Both the position numbers and the translations under genes were made by a program. This document shows positions 24,506 to 34,227 of a stretch of 64,000 bases of DNA, piece by piece. The DNA is taken from the NCBI RefSeq assembly GCF_000494755.1, contig NC_022657.1:8710001-8774000 (forward strand), written 5' to 3'. Source of the DNA: Amorphoplanes friuliensis DSM 7358 (GTDB lineage Bacteria; Actinomycetota; Actinomycetes; Mycobacteriales; Micromonosporaceae). The notes under the pieces were generated by a model that worked only from the letters and a program-made list of their open reading frames with translations, made no database searches and had not been told where the DNA came from. Positions within the stretch are counted from its first letter, which is position 1; every line of letters starts with the position of its first letter.

Positions 24506-24946
24506 CTAGGTAGCGTCGAGATCGAACGTGCGCGGCGCCGGGGTGGACTTTTCCACTGCGGCGCCGCTGCCGTTCGAGGCGGGGCTGATGTCGTTGCGGC
24601 GGGCCTTCAGGTCGGCCGCGGAGGCGACGTCGCTCAGATCCGACTTCACACCGTCGAGGTCACTCTTGACGTCCTCGAAGAGGCCCTGGAGCGGCTTGCG
24701 GATCGCCTGCTCGTCCTCCTCGCTCAGCAGATGCTTGCGGATGAAGGCCTTCGGGTGCAGGTCCTGGAGCTGGATGTCGGTGCCGAGCTCGCGGCTCAGG
24801 TCGGTGGTCGCGTTCTGCGCCATGGCCCGCAGACCTCGGAGCATGCGCAGCCCGTCGCCGATCACCTTGGGCAGGCGCTCACCGAAGATCAGCAGCGCGA
24901 GCATGAGCAGCGCGCCGATCTCCCACCAGTTCAGGTTTTCGAACAC
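24506..24946 (-). CDS. tatB: Twin-arginine translocase subunit TatB
   Basis: A 146-residue protein with an N-terminal helix MFENLNWWEIGALLMLALLI, the hinge FGERLPK, then an amphipathic helix (VIGDGLRMLRGLRAMAQNA) and a long charged tail. This is the TatA/B fold, and the length and position beside htrA and mrp make it TatB. It binds twin-arginine substrates in the inner membrane with TatC, which lies elsewhere. GTG start at 24946. The htrA gene ends 77 bp upstream on the same strand. Confidence 0.9.
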   Translation of the reverse strand: MFENLNWWEIGALLMLALLIFGERLPKVIGDGLRMLRGLRAMAQNATTDLSRELGTDIQLQDLHPKAFIRKHLLSEEDEQAIRKPLQGLFEDVKSDLDGVKSDLSDVASAADLKARRNDISPASNGSGAAVEKSTPAPRTFDLDAT

Positions 24947-25023
24947 GGCCGACCTCCCTCGTCCCTACCCGGGCAAGACTACGCACGTTCGCTGTGCGCG
25001 TGCCGCCCGCCCGTGAGGACGTT

Positions 25024-26292
25024 TCACTTCGCGTCGGCCGCCAGGGTGACCGACGCCGACTGAATCTTGGTGCCGCGGCGGTACTCGACCGCGACCACCG
25101 AGGCCGGTGCGTACTTGCGGACCAGGGCGATCAGGTCAGTGCCGTCCTCGAGGACGTGACCGTTGATCTTGGTGATGACGTCGCCGGACTTCAGGCCCGC
25201 CGTCGCCGCCGGACCGGCCGGTTCGACCGAGCGCAGCCGGGCGCCCACCGAACCCGTGGACCCGGTCGAGCCTCCGGTCGCGACCTCGGCGCCGATGACC
25301 GTACGCCGGGCCTTGCCGAAGTCGATGATGTCCTTGGCGATGCGCTTGGCCTGGTTGATCGGGATGGCGAAGGCCAGGCCGATGTTGCCCGCCTCGGTGT
25401 CGCTGCCACCGACGGAACGGATCACGGAGTTGACCCCGACCACCCGGCCCGCCGCGTCGACGAGCGGCCCACCGGAGTTGCCCTGGTTGACGGCCGCGTC
25501 GGTCTGGATCGCCGCGTAGTAGCGGACCTGACCACCCGGGTCGCCGGCCTGGATCGTGCGGTCCAGCGCGCTGACGATGCCGGAGGTGACGGTGTTGACC
25601 AGTGCCAGCGGCGAGCCGAAGGCCAGAACCGGGTCGCCGACCGCGATCGAGTCGGAGTCGCCGAGCTGCACGGCGGTCATGTCGTCTTTTGCGACTTTGA
25701 TCACTGCCAGGTCGGACTCGGGATCGCGGCCGACCACCGTTGCGGAGGCCGTCGAGCCGTCGCTGAACGACACCGACAGCGTCTTGTCGGCACTCTCGAC
25801 GACGTGGTCGTTGGTCACCACGTAACCGTCCGAGGAGATGACAAAGCCGGATCCGATGGCGCCCGTGACCCGCACGGTGACCACGCTCGGCAGCACCTGC
25901 TTGGCCACACCGGCCAGTGATTCGGGTGCCCGCTGGGCCGCCGACGGGGCTGCCAGCGGGGTGCCGCCGAGCTGCGTACCGCCGCCGCCGACACCACTGC
26001 GCGTGGCGAAGACGAAGCCCAGGGTGCCGCCCAGACCACCGGCGAGCAGGGCCGTGACCAGGCAGATCAGCAGGATCGGCGTCATCGATCGGCGCGGTGC
26101 GTCCGGGTCGGCGATGGGCTCCAGCTGCGGGCCCGTGCTCACCGGCGCGGTCGGCACCACCACGGCCGACGGTGCGTACGGGTCCCGCCACGGATCGGAC
26201 ATCGCATCGGACCACCACGGTGAGCCGGTCGATGCTCCGGGCGTGGGGGACGGCGGCGGTTGAGGCTGGCGCCAGTTCCAACCGTCGGTCAC
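25024..26292 (-). CDS. HtrA/DegP-like membrane-anchored serine protease
   Basis: A 422-residue protein. A Pro-rich cytoplasmic N-terminus of about 70 residues is followed by one membrane helix (ILLICLVTALLAGGLGGTLG), a trypsin-like S1C domain with catalytic His (VVTNDHVV), Asp (ESDLAVIKV) and Ser (QGNSGGPLVD), and a C-terminal PDZ domain (LKSGDVITKINGH). It degrades or refolds damaged exported proteins outside the membrane. The GTG at 26292 has GGAGG eight bases upstream. In mycobacteria the orthologous gene follows sigE and rseA; here neither is present. Confidence 0.93.
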   Translation of the reverse strand: MTDGWNWRQPQPPPSPTPGASTGSPWWSDAMSDPWRDPYAPSAVVVPTAPVSTGPQLEPIADPDAPRRSMTPILLICLVTALLAGGLGGTLGFVFATRSGVGGGGTQLGGTPLAAPSAAQRAPESLAGVAKQVLPSVVTVRVTGAIGSGFVISSDGYVVTNDHVVESADKTLSVSFSDGSTASATVVGRDPESDLAVIKVAKDDMTAVQLGDSDSIAVGDPVLAFGSPLALVNTVTSGIVSALDRTIQAGDPGGQVRYYAAIQTDAAVNQGNSGGPLVDAAGRVVGVNSVIRSVGGSDTEAGNIGLAFAIPINQAKRIAKDIIDFGKARRTVIGAEVATGGSTGSTGSVGARLRSVEPAGPAATAGLKSGDVITKINGHVLEDGTDLIALVRKYAPASVVAVEYRRGTKIQSASVTLAADAK

Positions 26293-26458
26293 GTCGATGC
26301 CTCCACTCGTCGCACTGGAACCCCCGGCTCCGCATCCAGGATGACACGGATCGGCACCGATCATCCGCTCAGTGGGACGCGAGGCGGTCCGCCGTCGCTT
26401 TCCGCCGCCGAAGTCCCGGTGCGCGAAGGGTGAGCATCGCTCTACGCTCATACCCGAT

Positions 26459-27160
26459 GTGCACCGGTTCCGGACTGCTCATCCTCTCCCCCCGACGGAG
26501 GTTGTCATCGTCACCGCAGCCCGATCGCTCGGCACCCCGACCGCGCAGTCGATGCAGTTCGCCGAGGCGTACGCCGCCGAGGACATCGTCCTGCAGACCG
26601 CGCGGAGCCTGGCCCAGGAGGTCGGCCTCGCGGCCGTGACCCCCGGCGCGGGGTCCGTGCTGAGCCTGCTCGCCGCGGCGGGCAGCGCCAAGGCGGTCGT
26701 CGAGATCGGCACCGGTACGGGCGTCAGCGGCGTCTGGCTGCTCCGTGGCATGCGCGCCGACGGCGTCCTGACCACGATCGACGTCGAGAACGAGCACCAG
26801 CGCATCGCCCGCCGCATCTTCCAGGAGGCGGGCTTCGCCTCGTCCCGCACCCGCATCATCACCGGCCGCGCGCTGGACGTCCTGCCCCGCCTGGCCGACG
26901 GCGTCTACGACCTGGTCTTCGTCGACGCGGACGCCACGGAGTTCGGCGCCTGCGCCGAGGCCGCCCTCCGCCTGCTGCGCCCCGGCGGCATCCTGATCGT
27001 CAACGGCGCCCTGGCCGGCGGCCGCATCAGCGACCCGGCCGCCCGCGACGTCGACACCATCACCATCCGCGAAACCGTCAAGGCCCTCCGCGAATCCGAG
27101 GACTGGACCCCCGCCCTCATCCCCACCGGCGCCGGCCTCCTCGCCGCCGTCAGGCGGTAA
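26459..27160 (+). CDS. AdoMet-dependent O-methyltransferase (class I, Rv1220c-like)
   Basis: A 233-residue methyltransferase. AdoMet motif I is VVEIGTGTGVSGVWLL, then TTIDVENEHQRIARRIF and DLVFVDADATEF. It matches the family of catechol-like O-methyltransferases divergent from sigE in mycobacteria; the natural substrate is unknown. The start is uncertain: GTG at 26459 gives a short N-terminus as in homologues. It is divergent from htrA with only 166 bp between starts. Confidence 0.85.
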   Translation: MHRFRTAHPLPPTEVVIVTAARSLGTPTAQSMQFAEAYAAEDIVLQTARSLAQEVGLAAVTPGAGSVLSLLAAAGSAKAVVEIGTGTGVSGVWLLRGMRADGVLTTIDVENEHQRIARRIFQEAGFASSRTRIITGRALDVLPRLADGVYDLVFVDADATEFGACAEAALRLLRPGGILIVNGALAGGRISDPAARDVDTITIRETVKALRESEDWTPALIPTGAGLLAAVRR

Positions 27161-27174
27161 CCGCAACCAGAGTC

Positions 27175-27274
27175 GGATTGCGCCCGTCGTTGTCGAGGGC
27201 GCCGAAAAGGACTAGGCGCCCTTTGCCGTGGTCATTTTCGGTGACCTCGGCAACGACCTCGAGGGGCGCAATCC
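27175..27274. repeat. Long composite hairpin between convergent genes
   Basis: GGATTGCGCCC at 27175-27185 pairs perfectly with GGGCGCAATCC at 27264-27274. Just inside, CGTTGTCGAGG (27188-27198) pairs with CCTCGGCAACG (27245-27255) with one G-T step. A third hairpin, GGGCGCC (27197-27203) with GGCGCCC (27215-27221), sits in the loop. The structure lies between the convergent methyltransferase and aminopeptidase genes. It could be a two-way terminator or a small palindromic repeat element. Confidence 0.75.
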
Positions 27275-27304
27275 CGCCGTGCCGGAGGCGCGGCCATGAC
27301 TCAG

Positions 27305-28717
<1,413 letters not shown>

Positions 28718-28749
28718 TGGAGGATGACCTTTCCTCAGGACGTGGAAAG

Positions 28750-28781
28750 CCCGCCGGTACGGCAGGTACCGTACCGGCGGG
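28750..28781 (-). terminator. Hairpin between DUF3117 and aminopeptidase genes
   Basis: Perfect 13-bp inverted repeat, CCCGCCGGTACGG at 28750-28762 with its complement at 28769-28781 and a 6-base loop. It starts 12 bp after the DUF3117 stop on the minus strand and upstream of the aminopeptidase RBS, so it probably ends the DUF3117 transcript or attenuates read-through. Confidence 0.8.
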
Positions 28782-28793
28782 CCACGTGAAACG

Positions 28794-28961
28794 TCAGCCG
28801 GCGATCGCCTTCAACGCGTCACCAAGCGCGTTGGCCTCGTCCGGAGTCATCTCAACGACGAGACGGCCACCACCCTCCAGCGGGACGCGCATGACGATCC
28901 CGCGCCCTTCCTTGGTGACCTCCAGCGGACCATCGCCCGTCCGCGGCTTCATCGCCGCCAT
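28794..28961 (-). CDS. DUF3117 small conserved protein, 55 residues
   Basis: ATG at 28959-28961, stop at 28794-28796. Sequence begins MAAMKPRTGDGPLEVTKEGR and contains IVMRVPLEGGGRLVVEMTP and DEANALGDAL. This is the nearly invariant actinobacterial DUF3117 protein, of unknown function. A GGGGAGA sequence lies upstream. Its conservation suggests a basic cellular role. Confidence 0.93.
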   Translation of the reverse strand: MAAMKPRTGDGPLEVTKEGRGIVMRVPLEGGGRLVVEMTPDEANALGDALKAIAG

Positions 28962-29251
28962 CTTGTCTCCCCTCAGACCTACATCAGGGTCGGTGGGTTA
29001 CCCCACAGCCACTTCGTCAACGCACCGTGCTCAGCCCCACGATGCGCCGTACCTCGTTTCCGACCGGCGGAGTCGCCCCCGCTGGACCGACCCGAGACCG
29101 CAGCGCTGCGAGCCTCGCCCAACGTCACGCGACGTGGCTCACCGTGCCGATCAAACATTTTCCCTGATGAACACCGGCGAACCCAAACCCAGCCCGGGCT
29201 GATGTGACAGCGTCTAGCATATCGCCTTTCCGGCTGTCACAATGTGCGGTC

Positions 29252-30064
29252 ATGCAGGCGCGGTCGGCACTCTTCGACCTCTACGGCGACTATCTGCGCC
29301 CGAGAGGGGGCCGCGCGCCGGTCGCAGCCCTCGTCAAACTGCTCGCTCCGGTCGGGATCGCGCCGCCCGCGGTGCGCACCGCGGTGTCCCGGATGGTGCG
29401 TCAGGGCTGGTTGCACCCTATGCGACTGGTGTCCGGCCCGGGCTATCTGCTGACACCCAAGGCCGCCCGCCGCCTCGACGAGGCGTCGGCCCGGATCTAC
29501 CGGACCGGCCGCAACGGCTGGGACGGACGCTTCGACCTCGTCCTGACAAATGCCCCGGTTCCGCGCCGCGAGGCCAAACGACTGACTTTTCTCGGGTACG
29601 GAATGCTCGGCGAACTTGCCTGGGTCGCGCCCCGCGCCGCGGACGAGATCGACGCCGTCCTGACCGACGCGGCGGTCGGCTTCGAGCGGTTCAGCGCCAG
29701 CCACGCCGCCGGTTCGCCCGGTGCGGCGGAGGTGGTCGGACGGGCGTGGGACCTGACCGAGATCGGCCGGGCGTACGAGGAGTTCATCGAAGTCCAGCGC
29801 CCGATCGTCACCGCCGTGAACGCCCGCAGCTCCGACGAGGAGGCGTACGCGGCCCGCTTCCAGCTCGTTCACGCCTGGCGCTCGTTCCTCTTCCGCGATC
29901 CGCAGCTGCCGGCGTCCCTGCTTCCGGCCCGGTGGCCCGGCGCCAGCGCCGCGACGTTCTTCGACCGGCACGCCACTCGCCTGCGTCCCCCGGCCGATCG
30001 CTTCGTCGAGCGCTGCCTGGCCTCAGTGACAAGGGGCGGCCGTGTGGGATTCTCAGACACATGA
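29252..30064 (+). CDS. PaaX-family transcriptional repressor
   Basis: A 270-residue protein with an N-terminal winged helix (ARSALFDLYGDYLRPRGGRA, VRTAVSRMVRQGWLHPMRL), a PaaX central domain, and the C-terminal segment VHAWRSFLFRDPQLPASLLP that is characteristic of PaaX. PaaX represses phenylacetate catabolic genes and is released by phenylacetyl-CoA. The stop codon overlaps the ATG of the next gene, an enoyl-CoA hydratase, which fits this role. ATG at 29252; a slightly longer in-frame GTG start is possible. No other paa genes are in the window. Confidence 0.9.
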   Translation: MQARSALFDLYGDYLRPRGGRAPVAALVKLLAPVGIAPPAVRTAVSRMVRQGWLHPMRLVSGPGYLLTPKAARRLDEASARIYRTGRNGWDGRFDLVLTNAPVPRREAKRLTFLGYGMLGELAWVAPRAADEIDAVLTDAAVGFERFSASHAAGSPGAAEVVGRAWDLTEIGRAYEEFIEVQRPIVTAVNARSSDEEAYAARFQLVHAWRSFLFRDPQLPASLLPARWPGASAATFFDRHATRLRPPADRFVERCLASVTRGGRVGFSDT

Positions 30065-30894
30065 CCGCCATCCAACCGCCCCACCCACCGCCCACGATCG
30101 GACTGAAGACCGATTCCTTGCTCGTCGACCGCACCGACGCGGTCGTCACCCTGACCATGAACCGCCCCGACGCCATGAACGCCCTCACGGTCGACCTCAA
30201 GGAGGCGCTGCGGGACACCCTGGCGTCGATCGAGACGGACCGCTCGATCCGGGCCGTGGTGCTGGCGGGCGCGGGCAAGGCGTTCTGCGTCGGTCAGGAC
30301 CTGCGGGAGCACGAACGCGACCTGAAGAAGGGCGCGACCGAGCTGGACACCGTGCGGCAGCACTACAACCCGATCGCTCAGCGGCTGGCCAGCCTGCCGA
30401 AGCCGGTCGTCGCGGCCGTCCGGGGCACCGCGGCGGGCGCCGGCGCGTCACTGGCGCTGCTCGCCGACTTCCGCATCGGCGGGCCGCGCACCACGTTCCT
30501 GATGGCGTTCGCGAACGTCGGGCTGGCCGGTGACACCGGCATCTCGTGGTCGCTGCCGCACATCGTCGGCCGCGCCCGGGCCCTGGAGCTTCTGCTGCTC
30601 GCCCAGCCGCTGCGGGCCCAGGAGAGCATGGAGTACGGCCTGCTCACCCAGCTGGTCGAGGACGACGAGCAGGTGCTGACAACCGCGCAGGAGTTCGCCG
30701 CCCGGCTCGCCGCCGGCCCGACCGTCGCGTACGCCGCCATCAAGCGCGAGCTCTCCATCGGCACCGCGGGCTCGCTGTCGGACGCGCTGGCCGCCGAGGC
30801 CCAGGCCCAGGCGATCTGCGGCGCGACGGCGGACCACCAGGCCGCGGTCGCGTCCTTCGTCGCGAAAGAAAGGCCGGTCTTCGAGGGCCGATGA
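30061..30894 (+). CDS. Enoyl-CoA hydratase/isomerase (PaaG/PaaB-like)
   Basis: A 277-residue crotonase-fold protein. Marks are VTLTMNRPDAMNAL, oxyanion-hole segments AGAGKAFCVGQDLREHE and AVRGTAAGAGASLALLADF, and FLMAFANVGLAGDTG. The Asp in VGLAGDTG is the position used for isomerase chemistry in PaaG-type enzymes. Translation is coupled to the PaaX gene by ATGA. A role in phenylacetate ring degradation is inferred from that pairing. Confidence 0.9.
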   Translation: MTAIQPPHPPPTIGLKTDSLLVDRTDAVVTLTMNRPDAMNALTVDLKEALRDTLASIETDRSIRAVVLAGAGKAFCVGQDLREHERDLKKGATELDTVRQHYNPIAQRLASLPKPVVAAVRGTAAGAGASLALLADFRIGGPRTTFLMAFANVGLAGDTGISWSLPHIVGRARALELLLLAQPLRAQESMEYGLLTQLVEDDEQVLTTAQEFAARLAAGPTVAYAAIKRELSIGTAGSLSDALAAEAQAQAICGATADHQAAVASFVAKERPVFEGR

Positions 30895-30976
30895 TATGAG
30901 TCTTTCGGGATAGCCCCATACATGCCGGTAAATGTTTGACTCCTCAGCATCAAGTTCTCGGGCTGGGGAGGTCTGG

Positions 30977-31774
30977 ATGGTCAGATGGCGCAGGATCCTG
31001 GGTGGGCTGGCGGCCGCACTCACGGTGGCCTCGATGGGCACCCTGGTGTCGGCCTCGCCCGCCTCGGCGGAGCCCGACGGTCCGCAGAAGGTCGTCGGAG
31101 GCACCCGGGCCACGCAGGGTGAGTTCCCGTTCATGGTCCGGCTGTCGATGGGCTGCGGCGGCGCGCTCTACAGCCCGACGCTGGTGCTGACGGCCGCCCA
31201 CTGTGTGAACCGCACCGGCGCGACCACGTCGATCACCGCGACCATCGGTGTGGTCGACCTCAACTCGACCAGCAAGGTCACCCGCCGGTCGAACTACGTC
31301 TACCGGGCGCCCGGGTACAACGGCAACGGCAAGGACTGGGCCCTGATCCGCCTGTCCAGCCCGGTCACCGGCTTCGCGACCCTGCCGATCGCCACCACCA
31401 CGGCGTTCGACTCGGGCACCTTCACGATCGCCGGCTGGGGTGCGGCGACCGAGGGCGGCGGCCAGCAGCGGTACCTGCTCAAGGCCACGGTGCCGTTCGT
31501 CAGTGACAGCACCTGCAACTCGAGCTCGATGTACAACGGGCAGATCGTCGCGACCGACGAGATCTGCGCGGGTTACACCGCCGGTGGCGTCGACACCTGC
31601 CAGGGCGACTCGGGCGGCCCGATGTTCCGCCGCAACGCGTCCAACGCCTGGATCCAGGTCGGCATCGTGAGCTGGGGCGACGGTTGTGCCCGGCCCAACA
31701 AGCCCGGCGTCTACACCCAGGTGAGCTACTTCTCCTCCGCGATCGCCTCGGCAGCGGCGAGTCTCGGCGGCTGA
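30977..31774 (+). CDS. Secreted trypsin-like serine protease, S1A
   Basis: A 265-residue preproenzyme. A signal peptide ends near VSASPASA, a short propeptide leads to the activation site VVGGTRAT, then the catalytic His (LTAAHC), Asp (KDWALIRL) and Ser (CQGDSGGP). Asp six residues before the Ser (VDTCQGDSGG) predicts cleavage after Lys or Arg. Six Cys form the usual disulfides. ATG at 30977 with GGGGAGG upstream. Extracellular nutrient scavenging is the likely role. Confidence 0.93.
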   Translation: MVRWRRILGGLAAALTVASMGTLVSASPASAEPDGPQKVVGGTRATQGEFPFMVRLSMGCGGALYSPTLVLTAAHCVNRTGATTSITATIGVVDLNSTSKVTRRSNYVYRAPGYNGNGKDWALIRLSSPVTGFATLPIATTTAFDSGTFTIAGWGAATEGGGQQRYLLKATVPFVSDSTCNSSSMYNGQIVATDEICAGYTAGGVDTCQGDSGGPMFRRNASNAWIQVGIVSWGDGCARPNKPGVYTQVSYFSSAIASAAASLGG

Positions 31775-31783
31775 CTTCTGCAC

Positions 31784-31822
31784 CACGGAGGGCCCGGAGC
31801 ATCGAGCTCCGGGCCCTTCGTG
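31784..31822. terminator. Bidirectional terminator hairpin
   Basis: GGGCCCGGAGC pairs with GCTCCGGGCCC around the loop ATCGA (31801-31805). With two mismatches the stem extends to about 17 bp (31784-31800 with 31806-31822). It lies between convergent genes, ending at 31774 and 31823. Confidence 0.85.
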
Positions 31823-32380
31823 TCAGTCGTCGTCCTCGTCCTCTTCCGGGTCGAGGTTGGCCTCGGCGCCCAGCACGAACGCCTGCATGGCCAGCTCGTC
31901 ACCGGACGGCGAGACGAACGCCGGCAGCTCGGCGGGCCCCAGCTCCAGCACGTACGACCAGAACTGGCGTACCGCCTCGGCGGGTGTCGCGGCCTCGATC
32001 GGCAGGTCCAGGCTGACCAGCCAGGTGCGCCGCTCGAAACCCCCGGTCAGCCGCGTCGCGAGGCGCCGGAACAGCTCCCCGTCGACCTCGGCCACCGGCT
32101 CGGCCAGCTTGAGCTCGTCGGCCGGCACGGGCTCGTCGAAGGCCCGCCGGGTGTAGGTCACGACCAGTTCGGGAACGCCGTGGGCGCCGCGCCGCGCGGG
32201 TGCGCCGTCGACCGTGCCGAGCGCCACGACGTGCGGCGTCTCCTCACCGGCCACGAGCAGCACCTCGTCGCCCGCTTCCGGCGACACGCCGGCCAGACCG
32301 GCCACGGTCAGGGTGTCGTGATGGAACAACCGCTCGGTCGCCCATCGATCCGCTGGAATGATCACAGCCCAGTGCGCCAT
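31823..32380 (-). CDS. Conserved hypothetical protein
   Basis: A 185-residue protein I do not recognise. It begins MAHWAVIIPADRWATERLF, has strand-rich segments (AGDEVLLVAGEETPHVVALG, RRTWLVSLDLPIEAATPAEA) that could be a PUA/EVE-like fold, and ends with the acidic tail DPEEDEDDD. No cysteine motif or membrane segment. The frame is open 9 bases upstream to another ATG (32389). It is in an anticlockwise cluster with the glycosylase and SRPBCC genes. Confidence 0.65.
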   Translation of the reverse strand: MAHWAVIIPADRWATERLFHHDTLTVAGLAGVSPEAGDEVLLVAGEETPHVVALGTVDGAPARRGAHGVPELVVTYTRRAFDEPVPADELKLAEPVAEVDGELFRRLATRLTGGFERRTWLVSLDLPIEAATPAEAVRQFWSYVLELGPAELPAFVSPSGDELAMQAFVLGAEANLDPEEDEDDD

Positions 32381-32446
32381 GCGCACCATCTCATCACGGG
32401 CGCACGCCGGTGACTCAGGTGGCCCACGCCGCCCCTCAGAGGCTCG

Positions 32447-33073
32447 TCAGGCCGCCGGGAGGCCGTCAGCGGGCTCGCGGGTGGGTGCCACAAAACAACC
32501 CGCCAGATGATCGTCGACCATGCCGGTCGCCTGCATCAGGGCGTAGGCCGTGGTCGGGCCGACAAACTTGAAGCCCCGCTTTTTCAGGTCTTTGGCCAGC
32601 GCAGTCGACTCGGGGGTGATCGCCGGGACGTCCGCCCGCGAGGCCGGGCGGGGCCGCGGTGCCGGGGCGTAGGACCACAGCAGCGCCGCGAGGCCGTCCG
32701 GCAGCCCGGCCGCGACCCGGGCGTTGTGCAGCGTGGCGTCGACCTTCATGCGGTTGCGGACGATGCCGGTGTCGGCCATCAGCCGGGCTGCGTCCTGCTC
32801 GGTGAAGGCAGCGACCGCAGTGATCGAGAAGCCCGCGAAGGCCGCCCGGAAGGCCGGCCGCTTGCGCAGGATCGTGATCCACGAGAGCCCGGACTGGAAC
32901 GCCTCCAGCGACATCCGCTCGAAGAGCGCGTCGTCACCGTCGACCCGCCGGCCCCACTCGAGATCGTGGTAGGGCTCGTAGTCGGGCGTACTGCCACCCC
33001 AGGCGCACCGGGCCCGCCCGTCGGCGCCGATCACCAGGCCGTCGGTGCCGGCCTCGTCGACCACATCCGTCAT
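32447..33073 (-). CDS. tag: DNA-3-methyladenine glycosylase I
   Basis: A 208-residue TagI protein. The N-terminal zinc-binding Cys is in RCAWGGSTPDYEPYHDLEWG, the pocket segment is MSLEAFQSGLSWITILRKR, and the C-terminal part KKRGFKFVGPTTAYALMQATGMVDDH holds the second metal ligands. It excises 3-methyladenine from alkylated DNA. The start at 33073 (MTDVVDEAG) was chosen over a longer frame because the family domain starts soon after. Confidence 0.93.
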   Translation of the reverse strand: MTDVVDEAGTDGLVIGADGRARCAWGGSTPDYEPYHDLEWGRRVDGDDALFERMSLEAFQSGLSWITILRKRPAFRAAFAGFSITAVAAFTEQDAARLMADTGIVRNRMKVDATLHNARVAAGLPDGLAALLWSYAPAPRPRPASRADVPAITPESTALAKDLKKRGFKFVGPTTAYALMQATGMVDDHLAGCFVAPTREPADGLPAA

Positions 33074-33107
33074 GCGGACAACCGTACGAGCTGCCACCGG
33101 CAGAATC

Positions 33108-33605
33108 TCAGCGGAGGCGGCCTTCCTCGACGAGCCGGCCGAACTTCTTCAGGGAGGCCTTGAGGCTCAGCTTGGAACCCGGCCAGAGCAGCGGCCAGGC
33201 GACCTTCGTCGCCGCGCCTCCGGGCAGGTGGAACCACTCGTGCATGACAACCTGGGTGCGGTCACCACCCATGGCCGTGCAGCGCATCGAGCCGGGGCCG
33301 CGCAGCACCTTGCCGCAGTGCACGACCCGCAGCTCGTACGGCGCGTCGACCCGGACCACGCGCATCTCGTCGCGCAGGCCGGCGCGTCCGACACCGGTGA
33401 TCGCCTCGATCAGGCTGCCCTCGCCGCCGTCACCCTCGACCACCCGGACCTTGGTGAGCGGGATCCAGTCGGACTGGCGCTCCCAGTTCATGAACGCCGC
33501 GAACACCTGCGGCGCGGGGGCGTTGACGATGACGGTCGCGGTCACCTCACCGGTGCCCGGGCGTGCGGCATCACCGAGATTGTTGATCGGTCCGGTCTCG
33601 CTCAT
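33108..33605 (-). CDS. SRPBCC (START-like) domain protein
   Basis: A 165-residue protein with the polyketide cyclase/START fold: TATVIVNAPAPQVFAAFMNW at the N-terminus and RVVHCGKVLRGPGSMRC in the beta-sheet. It probably binds a hydrophobic ligand. Its ATG overlaps the stop of the DivIVA-like gene (33602-33605), so the two are translationally coupled. Confidence 0.85.
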   Translation of the reverse strand: MSETGPINNLGDAARPGTGEVTATVIVNAPAPQVFAAFMNWERQSDWIPLTKVRVVEGDGGEGSLIEAITGVGRAGLRDEMRVVRVDAPYELRVVHCGKVLRGPGSMRCTAMGGDRTQVVMHEWFHLPGGAATKVAWPLLWPGSKLSLKASLKKFGRLVEEGRLR

Positions 33606-34144
33606 CGACGCTCCGCCGGCTCGCCGTCGCCCGCGGCCCGTGCAGTGGCTTCCTCGGGCGTGGGATCGTCCTTGACCGCAGTGGCAGCGGGCTCGGCCTC
33701 CGTGACCGGCTTACCGGGCGGCGGTGGCGCCTCGGGCAGCGAGCCCTCGGGCTGCGCATCCTCGGCCGGGGCCGGCGGCGGCGGGGCCACCGCGGCCTCA
33801 CGGGCGCGGCGCAGCACGTCCGCGTCGGCCGTCCGGCCCTCGCGCAGTGCGGCGACCTCGGCCTCGAGGACCCCGATCAGCTCACCCTTGTAACCGATGT
33901 CATAGGCGGCCCGCTGGAGCGCCTGGTCGACCTGGGCCATCCGGTATCCCCGGAAGCCGGTGTCGAACCGGGTGCGGAAGATGTCCTCCTCGCCGAGCGG
34001 CCGGTCGCTGGGCAGCGGCAGGGACCTGCCGTCGGGCTCGACGGGCGTCAGCCCGGAGTCGCCGCCGCTCACCAGGACGGTCACACCGAAGACGATCGCC
34101 GCGACCACGAGGCCCACGACGATGAAGAGGAAAAGCTGACCCAT
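33602..34144 (-). CDS. DivIVA-domain membrane protein
   Basis: A 180-residue protein. One N-terminal membrane helix (MGQLFLFIVVGLVVAAIVFG) is followed by a DivIVA-like segment FRTRFDTGFRGYRMAQVDQA, a short helical stretch, and a Pro/Ala/Glu-rich tail. The DivIVA module binds membrane curvature or partners at the cell pole in actinomycetes; this short form is a family seen in mycobacteria and relatives. ATG at 34144, chosen because the helix starts there. Confidence 0.82.
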   Translation of the reverse strand: MGQLFLFIVVGLVVAAIVFGVTVLVSGGDSGLTPVEPDGRSLPLPSDRPLGEEDIFRTRFDTGFRGYRMAQVDQALQRAAYDIGYKGELIGVLEAEVAALREGRTADADVLRRAREAAVAPPPPAPAEDAQPEGSLPEAPPPPGKPVTEAEPAATAVKDDPTPEEATARAAGDGEPAERR

Positions 34145-34227
34145 GGGCACGATCGTGGCACGACGCTCTCCACCTGGCGAGCCCGCCACCCCGCCCACGG
34201 GTAAACGCCGGGCTCGATCGAGGGGTG

